Shown: positions 21,426 through 33,900 of the stretch, in pieces | How the letters are laid out: each line of letters opens with the position of its first letter | Numbering within the stretch: position 1 is the stretch's first letter | Origin: Cryptomeria japonica | Lineage: Eukaryota > Streptophyta > Pinopsida > Cupressales > Cupressaceae | Assembly: GCF_030272615.1 (NCBI RefSeq) | Contig: NC_081411.1 | Location: 152,941,971 to 153,005,970 of the forward strand | Direction of reading: 5' to 3' | Length of the DNA: 64,000 nt | Position numbers and translations under genes: made by a program | The notes under the pieces: model-generated | Database searches by the model: none | Seen by the model: the letters and a program-made list of their open reading frames with translations, nothing else | Told to the model about the DNA's origin: nothing

Positions 21426-22481
21426 ATGGCTATGGAGAAGCAACCTGAGATGGCACTTGAGGACTATGATGCTGAAAGGATGAAGAACTTGAAATTGCAA
21501 TATGAATTGAATTTTGCTAATGAATTCATTATTATTCTGCAAGAAAGGTTATCATCTGCTCAAGCTAAGAGGAAGGAACTTTTGCAAAACCAGGATGATG
21601 AAGAGAAAAATGCACTTAAGGAACACTGTCAGAAGCTGAGTCAAGCTAACATGCTCATGAAGAATGAAATGCAAGACCTGACTATGAGGTTATCAAAAGA
21701 TATTGAGGACAGAAAGAAGAAGGAAGAAAGAATTGTTGTATCTCTGAAGAACAAATTTGATGAATGTGGCAGATTGACTCATGAGAATAATTTGTTGAGA
21801 ACTGATTTGGTACAATCTCGAAATAATGAACAAGAGCTTGAAAGACAAATAACAACTCTGAGAGATGATCTAACTACTACAAGTGAGTATAAAGAAAAAT
21901 TTAGGATTAGTGTTGCACAGTTGGATGATTTATTGAAAAGACAAAGGTCGAGTGAAGATTCTAGAGGACTTGGATTTGTACAAGGTGAAAGCTCTGGTAC
22001 TATAAATGAAGATCAGACAACCAATATGTAGAACTGATTAGACTAGAGGAAACTGGTAAGGCAATGTAATGCTTACAAATTCAATGGTAGATGTTTTGTT
22101 TGTAATAAATTTGGACATATGGCTAGACAATGTAGAAATAGAGCAAATCAAAACTACAATTTAGTTCCTACTCAATGCACAAATTGCAAGAAATATGGTC
22201 ATCAGTCAGAAGATTGCAGAATGAATGTCAAATGTCATGCATGTGGAAAGTTTGGTCATTTGGCTAATCAATGTAGGTCAAGGAATGACACCGGATATGT
22301 TAAAGCAATTCAAAAGAATAATTTTGCATGTTATGCATGCAAAAAAATAGGTCATATTGCTAAGTACTGCAGAAGAAAGTCTACATCGGTTAGCAATGAT
22401 AAAGAAAATGAGAAAGGAAAGCAGAAGGTAGATGAAATACAACAAGATCACACCAAGAGATGGGTTAGAAAATCTGAATAA
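21426..22481 (+). pseudogene. Element B gag: coiled coil plus four CCHC zinc knuckles
   Basis: One frame from ATG 21426 (MAMEKQPEMA) with three stops at 22029-22046. Codons 1-200 are heptad-rich and charged, a long coiled coil likely to mediate gag assembly. Four zinc knuckles of CX2CX4HX4C type follow: CFVCNKFGHMARQC, CTNCKKYGHQSEDC, CHACGKFGHLANQC and CYACKKIGHIAKYC, then a Lys-rich tail. Knuckles bind RNA in packaging, and four in series is more than the one or two usual in plant retrotransposon gags. No capsid-type Retrotrans_gag or UBN2 core is recognisable, so the coiled coil seems to replace it (inference). Confidence 0.85.
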
Positions 22482-22934
22482 CCAAGTGGAGATACAACTA
22501 CACTAGTAACTGCACCTATAAGTCCACCAGTAGACCAGAGCATTCCTGCATCGGCAAGAAATTCAACTAGTAACTGAGGCATACACCTTAAGGGTTGGCA
22601 AATTCATTGCAAATCTTGCATATTCCCCTAAAGAGATCTGGAGAGTGATATTAATCATTGATGGAGGTTTATCCGGAATAAAAATGTGAAACCGACATCC
22701 GGTAGGGCACATCACTAAGAATTTATGATAGTGATAAATTAGGGTTTACTCGTTGATAAAAAGGGAAAATGGACTCATTTTCACTCACCCAGCACTCGAG
22801 CAATCTAGAGCGAAGCAAAGGCAGATCATAGGTGATCAAGAGAGAGCAAAGGCATTCCAAAGAATTTCCATCAGTCATCTGAGAAGTAATCAAAACCCTT
22901 CAATCAACGATAATTATCTAGGTATTTCTTTGAA

Positions 22935-25900
22935 ATGGCATCTGGATCATAATCTGCTCCTACTTTCATTGCAAATCCTACTATTGTTGAGGTCAAGGAT
23001 AGGCTTAGGCCTATTTTCAAGGAAGTTCTGCAAATTTCTATGAAGGAAGATTCTATTGGCACATTTTTTGAGGGTTCCTGATGGCATGGTCTATGTAGAA
23101 GATGTTAGGGCCTATATTCACTGCACCTTGGAGGATTTAGGCACCGAGGAAATCAAGGGGATGTATCCATCTGTGATACTATGCAACTTTGGTACAATCA
23201 AACAAAAATATCAAATCATTGAGGATCTAGGGTTAACCGAAATCCTGTATATTCTGGAATTCAAGGATGAAGTGATCAGATATGGTTTGAGCAGGGTCCA
23301 TAATGAATTCATCTGGCTGGACTGGCCCCACATGATTACCAAATAAGCTATTAAATCGGTCACTGACTTACCTAAAGTTGGACAGGAACCAGGAAAGATG
23401 ATTTCCACCACAACAGTTGAGAAGCTCACTGATGCAACCCATGATGGAAGATCTATGAGGGTCAGCATCATGAAAGACGTTGATGCGAAATTTTCCAGCA
23501 TGATAATCTCAATCAAGTCGATTGAACTCTGTTGCCATTTCCTGCATCCATGCTGCATATCAGATGATAAAAAATAATGATAAGTATGACTTGTGTGAAT
23601 GGCTGAGAAGTGAGTTAATGATTAATCCTGGCAAAATTAAAGGGTTTAAGAAAGGAACTTTTAGGTTTGGCAATCTTATTGTCTACTTGATTTTATACTT
23701 CATGAATGAGCTACCGGGTTTGGGAAAGAAGCATTGGGCACATGACATATCAGTAGGTATGTAGATCAACGAAGCAATCATCGGTCTTAGCAGTAATAGG
23801 GATGAGAAGCTATTGGGATACTTCAAAAAATTTCAAGAAAATATGAGATTGAGCAAGAGAATTTCCAAGCACATTGTGGAGAAATACTCCACTGATATTT
23901 GCTTTATGGTAAAAATAGCTGAGACACTGATGGAAGCAGTGGAACCTAGAACTATATGGGTCACTGAATTGGGTTATGAGGTAGATGATAGCATATTAGA
24001 ATTATATGCTAAAATGCTGATTGATGCTCCTTTGGATGATAAGGCTGAACACATTGGCACTGCAGAGGAGAAGGCTTTTGAAGTTAAAACTAGTTTCAAC
24101 AGGAAAAGAAGAGAAAAGAAGATAGACAAAATATCCGCATTTGTTTAGGATGTAATGCATAGGATAGATACAGAACTAGGTTCTAGATCTAAACTGGTAG
24201 ATCAACCGACAACAGCAAGTGCTCCTGAGGTGAAAAAGTCTTAAACTTTCATTTATTCTATCACTTCTGATTCTGATCCAGAGGATAATCAACCTCTTGC
24301 ATTCAGAAGGGTATAGAGGAAGAAATCTTACAAGCCTCTGGTAGAGGAGAAGAAGGTGGAACCTAGGAGGAAGCTAGTTAGAAAGGTAACAACTGCACCC
24401 ACACTTCTGGCAAAGAAGAGGCATCTTGATCCATCCGCTACTGCAACCCCTAGAAAGAAGAAAAAGAGTGTGATAGATGAAGCTATTGAATCTGGTAATG
24501 TTACCATCATTCCCCAAATGACTTGTGCAGAATTGATTGATGTGATAACTAAAGATGGAATGTTGAAGAATGTATTAAATTTCTATGAAGAATTAGAAGA
24601 TAATGAGCAAAATGAAATAGAAGAAGCAATTTTGTTATATTTAGACATATATAAGAAGTCTTTGGTAGAGTTTTTGAAGGAAATTCCCTTATCATTGTAC
24701 AATAAGTTAGATGCAAGGAAATCATTTGCAATTAGAAAGGACAAAGAAATCAAAGAAGTCAAACTTTTGAACATGTGTGGCTCTATAAATAATGAGGAAA
24801 TGAAAAGATGTATAGATGTTGCTAATAGAACAGTCTTTAGCAGCAAAACCCGACAGATAGGCCTAATTATTGGTAGAGTCAATGAGATAGTAAATGAGAC
24901 CAAGGATGGTTGGACCAAATTCTTCCAAAAGAATCTTGATTTTCTCACCTCTCAAGAAGAATTTGCTAAGGAAACAACTCCCACCATTCCAGACAAATCT
25001 AAAGGGAAAGGAACTTTGGAAAGTTCAGTTCAAATTTTGAGTGAACCGACAGTTAAGCCCAATTTTGATGAGAGTGTACAGACTAAACTGACAGAGACTA
25101 CATTTGTACAGGTTGGGCAAGGTAATATAGATAATGTATAGGTTACATATAATATTATGGATAATACTCCACCGATAGTAACTGATATTGCACCAAGTGG
25201 TGAAGCCACCGGTGCATTAGAGGAGGAGAAAAGAGATTCACCGGTAGAGGATAAGGAAGATAAGGAAAAGGAGACTGAATTGACAGTAGTTTCCCCAGCA
25301 AAACCTTTGGCAATTGACACTTCTAAAGTTGAGAAGAAATCAATTACAGAGATGAGTCCCACAGAGCTAATGATGATGGCTTCTCAAAAGCTAATGAAGG
25401 AGGGATCTGCTGACAAAGAAATAATAGATCAATCAATAATAGTTTTACATAGATTGATTCCTGATTGTATGATTGAAAATTAAGCAAGCCCTTCCGGCAA
25501 GCTTAAGGCACTAACATAGCATATATATAAAAACTTTCAATCATTGTAGCAGATTTCAGACAAGAAGGCACTTGAAAGATTTACTTGGGCCAAGAAAGCT
25601 TCTTTTGACCAAATTATTGAGATAGAGAAGAAGAAAGTTGAAGAGAAACTTGTACTCATTGAAAATTCTCTGAAATAGTGTACTAACATCTACAGGGTCT
25701 GTTGTAATATACAAATTCTTACAGCTAATGTAGATCAGAGGTTAAAGGAATTACATGAAAAGATAGTTAATATTGTTAATTCTTTTGATGGACTAACTTC
25801 ACTTATAACTTCCATTGATGGACAAATTTTGACCTTGGAGAACCAAGTTTTTGCTTTTGAAAAGGAAAAAGACAAGATCATTTGGAGAGCAAGGAGTCTT

Positions 25901-26020
25901 AGAGGTTTGGTGAGTCCAAGATTGGATTCACTTGGTGTACATAAGAAGGAATGTATGGATATGCTTGCAAAGCCCACACCGGAAGAAGCTACTATGAAAG
26001 AAACACTAGCAATTTACTGA
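22935..26020 (+). pseudogene. Element B ORF2: unknown protein with conserved N-domain and coiled-coil tail
   Basis: Starts at ATG 22935 (MASGS, then a stop) in frame 3, shifts near 23065 to frame 1 and near 23510 to frame 2, and ends TGA at 26020. About 1,030 codons with several stops. The N-terminal part (23056-23760) reads VYVEDVRAYIHC...EDLG, then RYGLSRVHNEFIWLDWPHMITK, and matches element C ORF2 (LSRVHDDFMWL). The middle (24250-24500) is basic with RKKKKS. From 24480 on it is acidic and helical, and contains SPTELMMMASQKLMKEG, shared with element D (LSSTELMEIATSMQ). The tail to 26020 is coiled coil. It is not RT, integrase or protease, and I do not recognise the family. Confidence 0.7.
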
Positions 26021-26336
26021 GTGGACTTGTATCCATATCCAGAACACTCAAAACCAGTTGGGATACCTATGTACAGTTGCTAGAGAAAAGCTTGCCCAGA
26101 AATTTTGAGATTGGCTAAGCTCCAATAAAGTAATCTGTAATTATTCTTTCAATTATTTCATCGGTCTTTGGCATTGATGCCAAAGGGGGAGTATGTATGT
26201 GAAAATATGTATGTAATCCTAAGGGGAGGATAGGTAGAGTATATTGTTGACAAGGTCAATCAGCTCAGGGGGAGCATGATTCATTTTTCAGTTGAACCGA
26301 CAGGGAATCCATTTTTCACATGAGTGTTGCCATCAA

Positions 26337-26352
26337 TGCCAAAAGGGGAGAT
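26337..26352 (+). promoter_or_regulatory. Polypurine tract of element B
   Basis: GCCAAAAGGGGAGAT immediately before the 3' LTR start TGTTGGCA. The same context precedes the D 3' LTR. Confidence 0.88.
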
Positions 26353-27255
26353 TGTTGGCAATTGACACTCAGTGGAATCATATGTTGTCATTGATGGCAA
26401 GAAGATTCTACTGAAGGCATATACCAACATTTGAAGGCATACACTAGCGAATACCGACATTGAGTATTCAGGGTCATCACCGACATCGACACTAGCATCC
26501 AACATTTTAGTGAAGCCAACATTAGTCTGGATCTGAAAGGTTTTATTGTAAAATCATTTTGTAATTATTGTGTAAGGCTGACATTGAATATATTTTGTAT
26601 TGTAAGCCGACATAAGGCATATTGTTTGTAAGGGTATATAAGTTAGTTTGTTAGGTCATTTTGAAGAAGAGATGATAGGACAATGTAAATGACATGGTAG
26701 CAGAACTGTGTGATGTGAAGGATATGTACAAAGGTCATTTTGTATGCAAATATAATATCATGCTATGATCAGTAGATAGTTTGTAAATCATTCTTGGAGT
26801 AAGAGGAGATACTAGTAGAAGGTTCAGGGTTTATGAACTGGTACAGAACAAAGCTTTAATCGGAACTCTTTTTGGCATTGCAGATGCATTTTGTGAGTTC
26901 ATCAGTAATGTTTTATTTCAACATAAGCTTGTAGTCATTGAGACTCTTTTGTGTTGAGCAGTGTGCCTTCCTGCATGTGCAAGCCCCCATGCTATGTAAT
27001 ATCTTTCATATGGCCAGTGAATTGATATTGTGGGTCACAAATCCCACCGTGGTTTTTCCTCTTTGAGGTTTTCCAAGTATAAATTCAGTGTGTTATGGTG
27101 TTCATTCACGTGGCTAGTTTATTTACTTCATGTTATATGTTTCTTCATTTACCGGTTTATATGTGTATGTTATAAAAGGTTAAAATCTTGTGTTACTGGC
27201 AGAACATTGATTCACCCCTCCCTCTCAGTGTTCTTGGGTTCATTGTATTCCAACA
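26353..27255 (+). repeat. Element B 3' LTR (903 bp)
   Basis: Direct repeat of 20463-21369 with many substitutions. It has TATA GGGTATATAAG at 26632-26642. Ends CATTGTATTCCAACA. Confidence 0.93.
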
Positions 27256-29558
27256 ATGAACACACAACCCCTTTCTGCATATGATCACTCCATTTATGAA
27301 ATTGTTCTCAAGTAAACACAAAAGGTCACTTTTGTAATAATAATTGGCCAATGTGCTGACTATTAACTTAAAAAAGAAAACTCAGAGACTCTAAAAATAG
27401 CCTATCTTCATAATGTCATGCATGCAGACAATCTTTTTTGCTTTATGCCTTTTTAGAAAACTAAAGCTTTCTTGTTAATCTTCCAACCACCAATTTAGTT
27501 ACTCTTTTGAAAAGCTTCGTCACCCATACCCATGTAGCCTCTTTTGTCGCCTCTTTGAAATTTTGAATCCCTTGGTCCTACTACATATAAGGATTTATGA
27601 TTACCCAGCAGGAGCTAATCCTACACAAGTGATTTGTTGTGATCTTCCTGTCTTTTGATCATAAAATTCATGTTTCCTAGTTCCATGCTTTTTGATTTCC
27701 ATCATGTCAATCTTTTCAATCTTATCCATTGATTAAGGAAAAAAATATCACTACCTACAAAGGCTCAATGCTGACACATGTCATTCCTTTTGAGATTTCT
27801 CTAAATCCATATGTACCTATGATATTTATTTCTTCTATTCGGAGCTAGATGAAGTCATCATGTTCATCTCACCACATGCCGAGATAACACGTCGGATCCC
27901 CTTTTCATCATCTAACAAAGAACCTATCCTATTTTACTCAAGGCTCGTTGAAATGAAGAAAAAACCCCCAACAAGTGTTGAGTGCCTTTTACATATCCGC
28001 AACCACTCTCCTCAAATACTCGTTGAGATGGAGGCAAAAATTTCATCAAGCTTCGAGCTCTTAATCTTTCGTGGCACAAATTGGGACTTGGTAGAATAAG
28101 AAAAGCACCTTCATCGAGTGTCGAGTTATTTTTGGAATGTTACTTAACCACCACATCGGACAACAACTCAATCATACATGAAAAACACCTCAGAAGTGTG
28201 GCCCACTTTCAAACAAACTTAAAGCATGCACTTTGATTTAATTCCTTAGGGCATCATACGGGAGGGGATAAAGATTAAGGTAAATTAATCATTCAAGTTA
28301 CCATTTCAGGAAAAGAGACTAGGATCTAGGGGCCGATTTCCAATGATAAAAAACCCATGGGAAAGTGACTTAAACAAAAGGTAAAGGGAATAAAAGGTTA
28401 ATGATAAAAAAGAACATACCTGCCAAAGGGACATTTAAATTCTTGGTGGAACATAGTTTTGATTCCCTTTTGGGCAATAAATTTTGAAGGTGCTAACAAG
28501 GGGTACAGAGCTCACAAGAACACCAACCTAACGAGGGTATGGAGCATAGACATAAATCCTTGATAAGTCACTTGGCATGGATGGTAGCAATATCAATGTG
28601 AATGTTCAAACCTACAAGCACACTAGATCAATGATGGCACAAGGCTACAATCACAATGGCCTAGCATGGTTTTGAACCTTCATGGTAACATCAACAATGA
28701 CACAACTTAACCACCATAAGTTATGGGATGAACCTCGATTTCAAATAATTTTTGATACACTTGATTTAAATGAACTATTTTCTGTGTTTTAATAGGTTCA
28801 AGTTGTAAAATTTTCCAAGTAAAGAATCATTTAAATTTTTTAATGTTTAACTAAATTTAGAACATTGATGACTTGAACGAATTGGAACTATGTCTATTTT
28901 CTATTATTTTTATTTTTTCATGTATTTTAAATATTTTTAGTATTTTAATGTTTTTTGGATATGATATGAAATTGAACTAAACTAATCTTTTTTTTTTTTA
29001 AAGTTTAATATTTTATATTGAAATAAATTAGTTAAATAACAGATTTAATTGTAATGAATCCCTTCATTGGGTTTTACTATACTTCCAATGATGTATGTAG
29101 CTAGCCAAATCTAGGTTGAAAAATTGAAAGCCTCTTATAAATTGAACTTATTAAACAATTAATGCACTTTAGTTTCCTTTCAAATTGATAAAATTAAATA
29201 GATTTCTCCTTACAAATAAAAATAAGTGAATGATGTTGAAACTTATTTTTCTTTTAAATATCAATGCAAAACCACAATCAATTTATTCTTTTTTCAAAGA
29301 GAAGTGATTAAAAACCCATCGATCCCCTTCATTCATTTCATAAACATTTTCTCAATAATCAACAATAAAGGGAGAAAAAGGGACAAGATGTTTTAGATCG
29401 ATCTTTCTTGATAATTTAGGATGCAAACTATGAAATATTTCCTTACAATTACCTTGGATCAATAATTTTTAACATATAAGAGGAAGAGGGAAGCACAATG
29501 ATTCAAATAATTTTTTCCCTTTGAATAAATAAATTAGTGAAGCTCAGAGTGATTCAAA
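27256..29558. other. Non-coding region with a possible SINE-like stretch
   Basis: No supported gene. At about 28480-28740 the minus strand has a box A-like TGGTGGTTAAG followed about 35 bp later by GGTTCAAAACC (box B-like). It resembles the clearer insertion at 37639-37825, but no duplication was found. 28860-29300 is AT-rich. Confidence 0.4.
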
Positions 29559-29570
29559 TTAAAATGTTTT
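29559..29570. repeat. 12-bp target duplication (left) TTAAAATGTTTT
   Basis: Exactly repeated at 30940-30951, bracketing the retroposed copy. Confidence 0.85.
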
Positions 29571-30939
29571 TGATTAATGAAAAAGCAGGTTTTGAAGGGG
29601 CCCCGAAACCCTATACAAGCAAGATTAAAACAGCTAAGCCATGAGAAATAGAGAGAAACAGAACAAAAGGAAAAAACTAGCGGAAAACCGGGAAAAACCC
29701 ACAAAAGCCCCTAAAAGCCAGCAGGTCGTCCAGGAATCAGATTTTATCCAGGGCTTTAACCAGGGTGTTGCTGATTTCTTGCAGCTCTTTGATGTTGTCT
29801 TTGAGGTTGGGAGGGTCCTTGGCCGCAGCAACCACAACTTTCTTGATACTAGCCCTGGTTCTCTTAGTAGTTCCGCCCGCCGGGGTAGCATCACCACCAC
29901 TTCTAGTCTGGATGGTCTCCTCCTCCAGGTCAAGGTCCACAACCAGTTTAGGAGAATGGTCAAAGACCTTGGCAATGTCTTCCAGGTTTTTGGTGACAGC
30001 AGAGAGGATACTTGGGATAATTCCCAGCAGATTTTTCATCACTTCTTTTCCCTCTTCCAGCGATTTTACCTTATTCTCCATTTCCTGCTTTCAGTTAGTA
30101 TGCTCTCTGTTTTCATCCTCCCTCTTTTTATCCGAGTTTATCCCTTGCTTCTCTAGGTTTTTCAGGGTTTCATAAGTCCGTATGTCAAAATTCATTTTGG
30201 CCTTCGAGAGCTTCTTGAGATTATCCAGGATAAGCCCCTCGCCAACACTATCCTTAGCCTTGCTATCCCCTTCCTCTGCTAGGTTCTTCTCAGAGCATTT
30301 GTTTGTTTCCTTCTCAAAGTTAACTTCGGTTTCATCATTATCCTTGGGAGTCGTTTCCTCCATCAGATGGCTATTGTCCTTACCAGGGTGATCACTTGGA
30401 GTAGGGCTATCTTGACCAGGCTTGAAATCTCCACTTTCTTCCTCCTTGCCCAGTTCCTCTTCCTTCTAGTTGTCTTCTCCGTTAGAGTCGTTTGTCTCCA
30501 TACCACTGCTTTCCTTGACGATGTCCTCAGATTCCAACTTGGGGGAGCTTTTCCTTTTCTTGCTGGATGACACCTTCTCCTTGCTAGTATCTCCCTCTTC
30601 CATCCTCCTTTTACCAGGGGAGGCAAAAATCCACTTATTTTCCTACAGAGCAAGGGTTTTGCAATGCTCATAGATGAGCATCAGGAGCCTGCAGTGGAGA
30701 ATCGGGTTGGAAGGGTTCGTCATGTGCTTGTTCAGGGACCTGGAGAGGGATCGAAAAAGGTAGTAGGGCAAAGACACTTTTTTGTCATGTCTGAAATGGT
30801 TCAAGAGCACGAAGTGGTAAGTGTGAGCCCTAGAGAAACAACCTTCAACCGTAATATACTCCATGATTGCATTCAGGACCCAGCCCCACAACTTCTTGAT
30901 GTTTGCAGCATCGTAGTAGCCCCCGGTAGCCTTTTCTTC
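29571..30939 (-). mobile_element. 5'-truncated retroposed element, target-primed style
   Basis: 1369 bp bounded by a 12-bp exact duplication, TTAAAATGTTTT. The minus-strand 3' end is GGGCCCCTTCAAAACCTGCT then TTTTTCATTAATCA, merging with A residues of the duplication. The second copy at 36905-37260 shares this 3' terminus (GGTCCCTTCAAAAATTGTT) but has a different 5' end. Long variable TSD, fixed 3' end and variable 5' truncation are hallmarks of LINE-type retroposition. No RT is present in either copy. Confidence 0.8.
29737..30939 (-). pseudogene. ORF in retroposed copy: unknown acidic/basic protein
   Basis: One minus-strand frame truncated at its 5' end. It reads GGYYDAANIKKLWGWVLNAI, then SRAHTYHFVLLNHFRHDKK and VSLPYYLFRSLSRSLNKH, a folded helical segment (30920-30660). 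Then come a Lys/Ser-rich linker (KRKSSPKLES), an acidic stretch and a helical tail ending KRTRASIKKVVVAAAK and a short coiled coil. Stops lie near 30643, 30466 and 30091, and the frame ends at 29737. The first part resembles plant retroelement-associated ORFs of unknown function. The C-terminal KRTRA.xKK segment recurs at 36950-37246. Confidence 0.65.
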
Positions 30940-30951
30940 TTAAAATGTTTT

Positions 30952-33900
30952 CTTCTTCTAATTAATAATTTAATAAAGGTAAGTTTATACTTTTCAAATA
31001 ATGGATATAATTATTAATTTAATTTCTTTCAAAACTGTGAAGCAATATTGATATTAAAACAACAATCTTGGAGTAGTTCTAGACCTTTTAAGAATAAATT
31101 AGAATGTAAATATAAACTACAATTTATCTGTAAATTAGTACATTTCTTTCACAAACACAACAATCAAACCTATTCTAATTTTAAAAATAATTAAAAATTA
31201 ATCTACATTAAAGTATCTACACCTAGGATTAGAACTATCCAAGGCACACAAAATTTAATGACATTGAAAGTAGTCTTTAGGAATCTATTTGTTTAGTAAC
31301 CTTCTCCTTATTTAACTTCAAAACATTTTTTAATGGTGAAAAGGATTTGAAATACCAAAGGTTTAAATCAAAGTCTTAGATTTCTTATAATGACTATGTG
31401 AGAGATTGATAACAAAAGCATGGAAGTTGTTGGTATGATCACAAAATTTCTTAGATGTTAGAGAGCTTTTCTTAAAGAATCATAAATTATATACCCCTCG
31501 CAATTTCATGCAGTGTTTAGCACTTATTTTGGTGCTTGTGATTGATCATTTGAAATTGTGCCTATGTTGAGATCCGTTTAGCAAAGATGCATCTTATAGT
31601 GCTTAGCCCTTTGAATTATTAGATTGGACAGGACACTAGCACCCAACACTAATGTCCTCTCAATTTGGACCTTTGAATTGCCTAAAAACTTTGGACGCTA
31701 GTGCCCAATGCTAGTTTCCTCCTAGTTTGGCACCAAATTTAAAAGTTTAGATGTCGGCTTTGGGCCCTTAATGAATATAATCCTATTATTGACCTCCCCC
31801 GAAAGGTTGTTTGTGAAAAGGTGTTAGTTGCATATAATAGAAACCCCCTTTCTCATTTACAACAAATTCTAATAATCTCTCTCTCCAATCCTAAGAATTT
31901 AAAGGCAATCAAGTGAGGAAGTCTAAAGGCATTATCAAGCATACATTGATATGCTATCAAGTATAATTTATTATTTATGATTCATCATTATTACCATGTT
32001 GTACTAACCTTTTACAAGACTTCATGAGAGAAAGTCAACATCACTTTACATGAGATTCAAACAAGGGCTTCATGCCTAAGGTAATCATTTTATTTTATGT
32101 TATTTATTTGCCTCTACTCCTAAGGGAGGTTGGGATGACTTTCATTCATCGTTATTGTTGTGAAGGTGGGAACACCAACATGGTATTTTACTTTGGCAAG
32201 ACCCTATACAAGACAACCTTTTTTGGACCCTCTTCTTGTGTGTACACATTCAAATTAAAGATTGATGATAATCAAAAGTTATGGACAACTAAAGAATACA
32301 TTGACAAATGTTCTTAGACTTCATATTGTGACATCAAACATTAGAGATGGGTGCTAGTGTTCAAACACTATTTCTTGAAATTTTAAAGACAATAACCTAG
32401 TAGCCTCTTGCCTTTGTTTTTTACAATATCTTCTGTCAAAACAACCTTTAGGATAGAAGTGCCTAGCACATTAGTCCAACACAACCAGTTCATCAATTTT
32501 TAGCATCATTTTTTTTTTGTATCTTATTTTTAGATCTATAACTCTCTTTTTCAACTCTTTTCTATATTTTTTGTATTCTGCTAAACTTGTTCAAGCTAGC
32601 CTTCTCTATCGTAATTCATTGCATACAATCAATCCAAATCTCTATCACATTCAATCAAATAAGTGTGTGTGCATGACAACATTAACTCTTTCTTGTGGAC
32701 AACAAGCCAAGCCCACTCACAACTCTAATGTTGTAGAGAGAAGGATTGACCTAGGTTAATGCACATGATAGTCTACGATCATTTTTCTTACACAAGGTTT
32801 TGGTGAATCTAAATTATCTTACACTTGTAATTATTGTAATTTGCATTGCATTGCATTTAAATTTACTTGCTTAGATTTAATATAATTTGTTGATAAATTG
32901 ATTAGATATTTGCACCAATTCATTAATTAGACATTGCATTTGTTGCATGTTTAGAAAGCATAAATATTTTAAACATGTTTTTATTTTCTTTTAGATTAGA
33001 AAATCAAACTTCAAACAAAACTTATTCTATCTCTTAATCAACATGTTTTGTCTTATCACCACCTTTCTTTTTCCTCTTCTCTGTTCTTTTATATCCACAC
33101 AATTTGGAGAAAGTAAGATTATTCATGAAAGGAAGGTAAGGTGTGGAAAATACTTCCTAAATTAATCAAATACCAAATGTGATTAAAAAGAATAAATATC
33201 CCTAGACTTGGATTGTAGGTAGCTAACGGTTTGGCCCTAAGAAAAGGGATTGTGTCCTCACCAAAGTATAGCCTTTTAGAAGTGAGATATATTGTTGATT
33301 ATTTCATCTAACTTGTTCCTATATCCTATTTATTTTTCTAGTTTATTTTTCTTCTTTATTTTCCTTTTTTTTTTAGTGTATGCTTTGTATTTCATAATAT
33401 AGGAACCCCTCGACTTAAACCCATACTACCTAGAAAAAATATGGGCTCGTCATTAATTATTAGGAAAGACGAGCTAGGGGGGAAAGTGTAACCAAATAGG
33501 TACCTATGAATTATAAGACTTTTCCCTTTTCTAAGGATAATCGGAAAGATGTATTTGTTACATTTTAGGTAGTAATATAGACATCACTAACAAATGGGAT
33601 AAAAGTTAAAACATAATGATGATTAGGACATAAGGATGATTTATCTATGATAGCAAGGATCTCACAAACTAGCATAATCAAAAAATGTACTAGCAATGTA
33701 TGACTTGTATTTGACAAAAAAATACAAAAGAGAAAACATAAAACATGATATGATGGGGTGAACAAACTAAAATATGGGTGGATTATATTTGTTTATTTTT
33801 ATATAATACTTTTAAGGTGGGATGCATTGACAATTTCATTGAAATCTGTACATTCTATTATGCATGGGCATAAAACATCATTCCCCAAATTATCCTTGTC

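Larger units (their letters stand above)
20463..27255 (+). mobile_element. Element B: non-autonomous LTR retrotransposon with multi-knuckle gag
   Basis: A 6.8-kb element with direct LTRs (20463-21369 and 26353-27255, TG...CA), PBS TGGTATTAGAGC and a PPT. The flanking duplication is imperfect: ATTAA at 20458-20462 and ATGAA at 27256-27260. The interior has a coiled-coil gag with four CCHC knuckles (21426-22481) and a second ORF (22935-26020). No protease, RT or integrase can be read. The PPT context GCCAAAAGGGGAGATTGTTGG and iMet PBS resemble SIRE/Maximus Ty1/copia elements. Elements C and D share the plan. Confidence 0.9.

Noticed and set aside
29641-30673. Plus-strand ORFs opposite the retroposed ORF
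   Set aside because: Shadows of the Lys/Glu-rich minus-strand frame. Hydrophobic Leu/Ser text is the expected complement.
32072-32317. 81-codon ORF
   Set aside because: Mixed composition but no known family, no context, and no further exons seen.
33470-33500. Possible PPT and LTR start (GGGGGGAAAGTGTAAC)
   Set aside because: No matching LTR, PBS or duplication found in the window.
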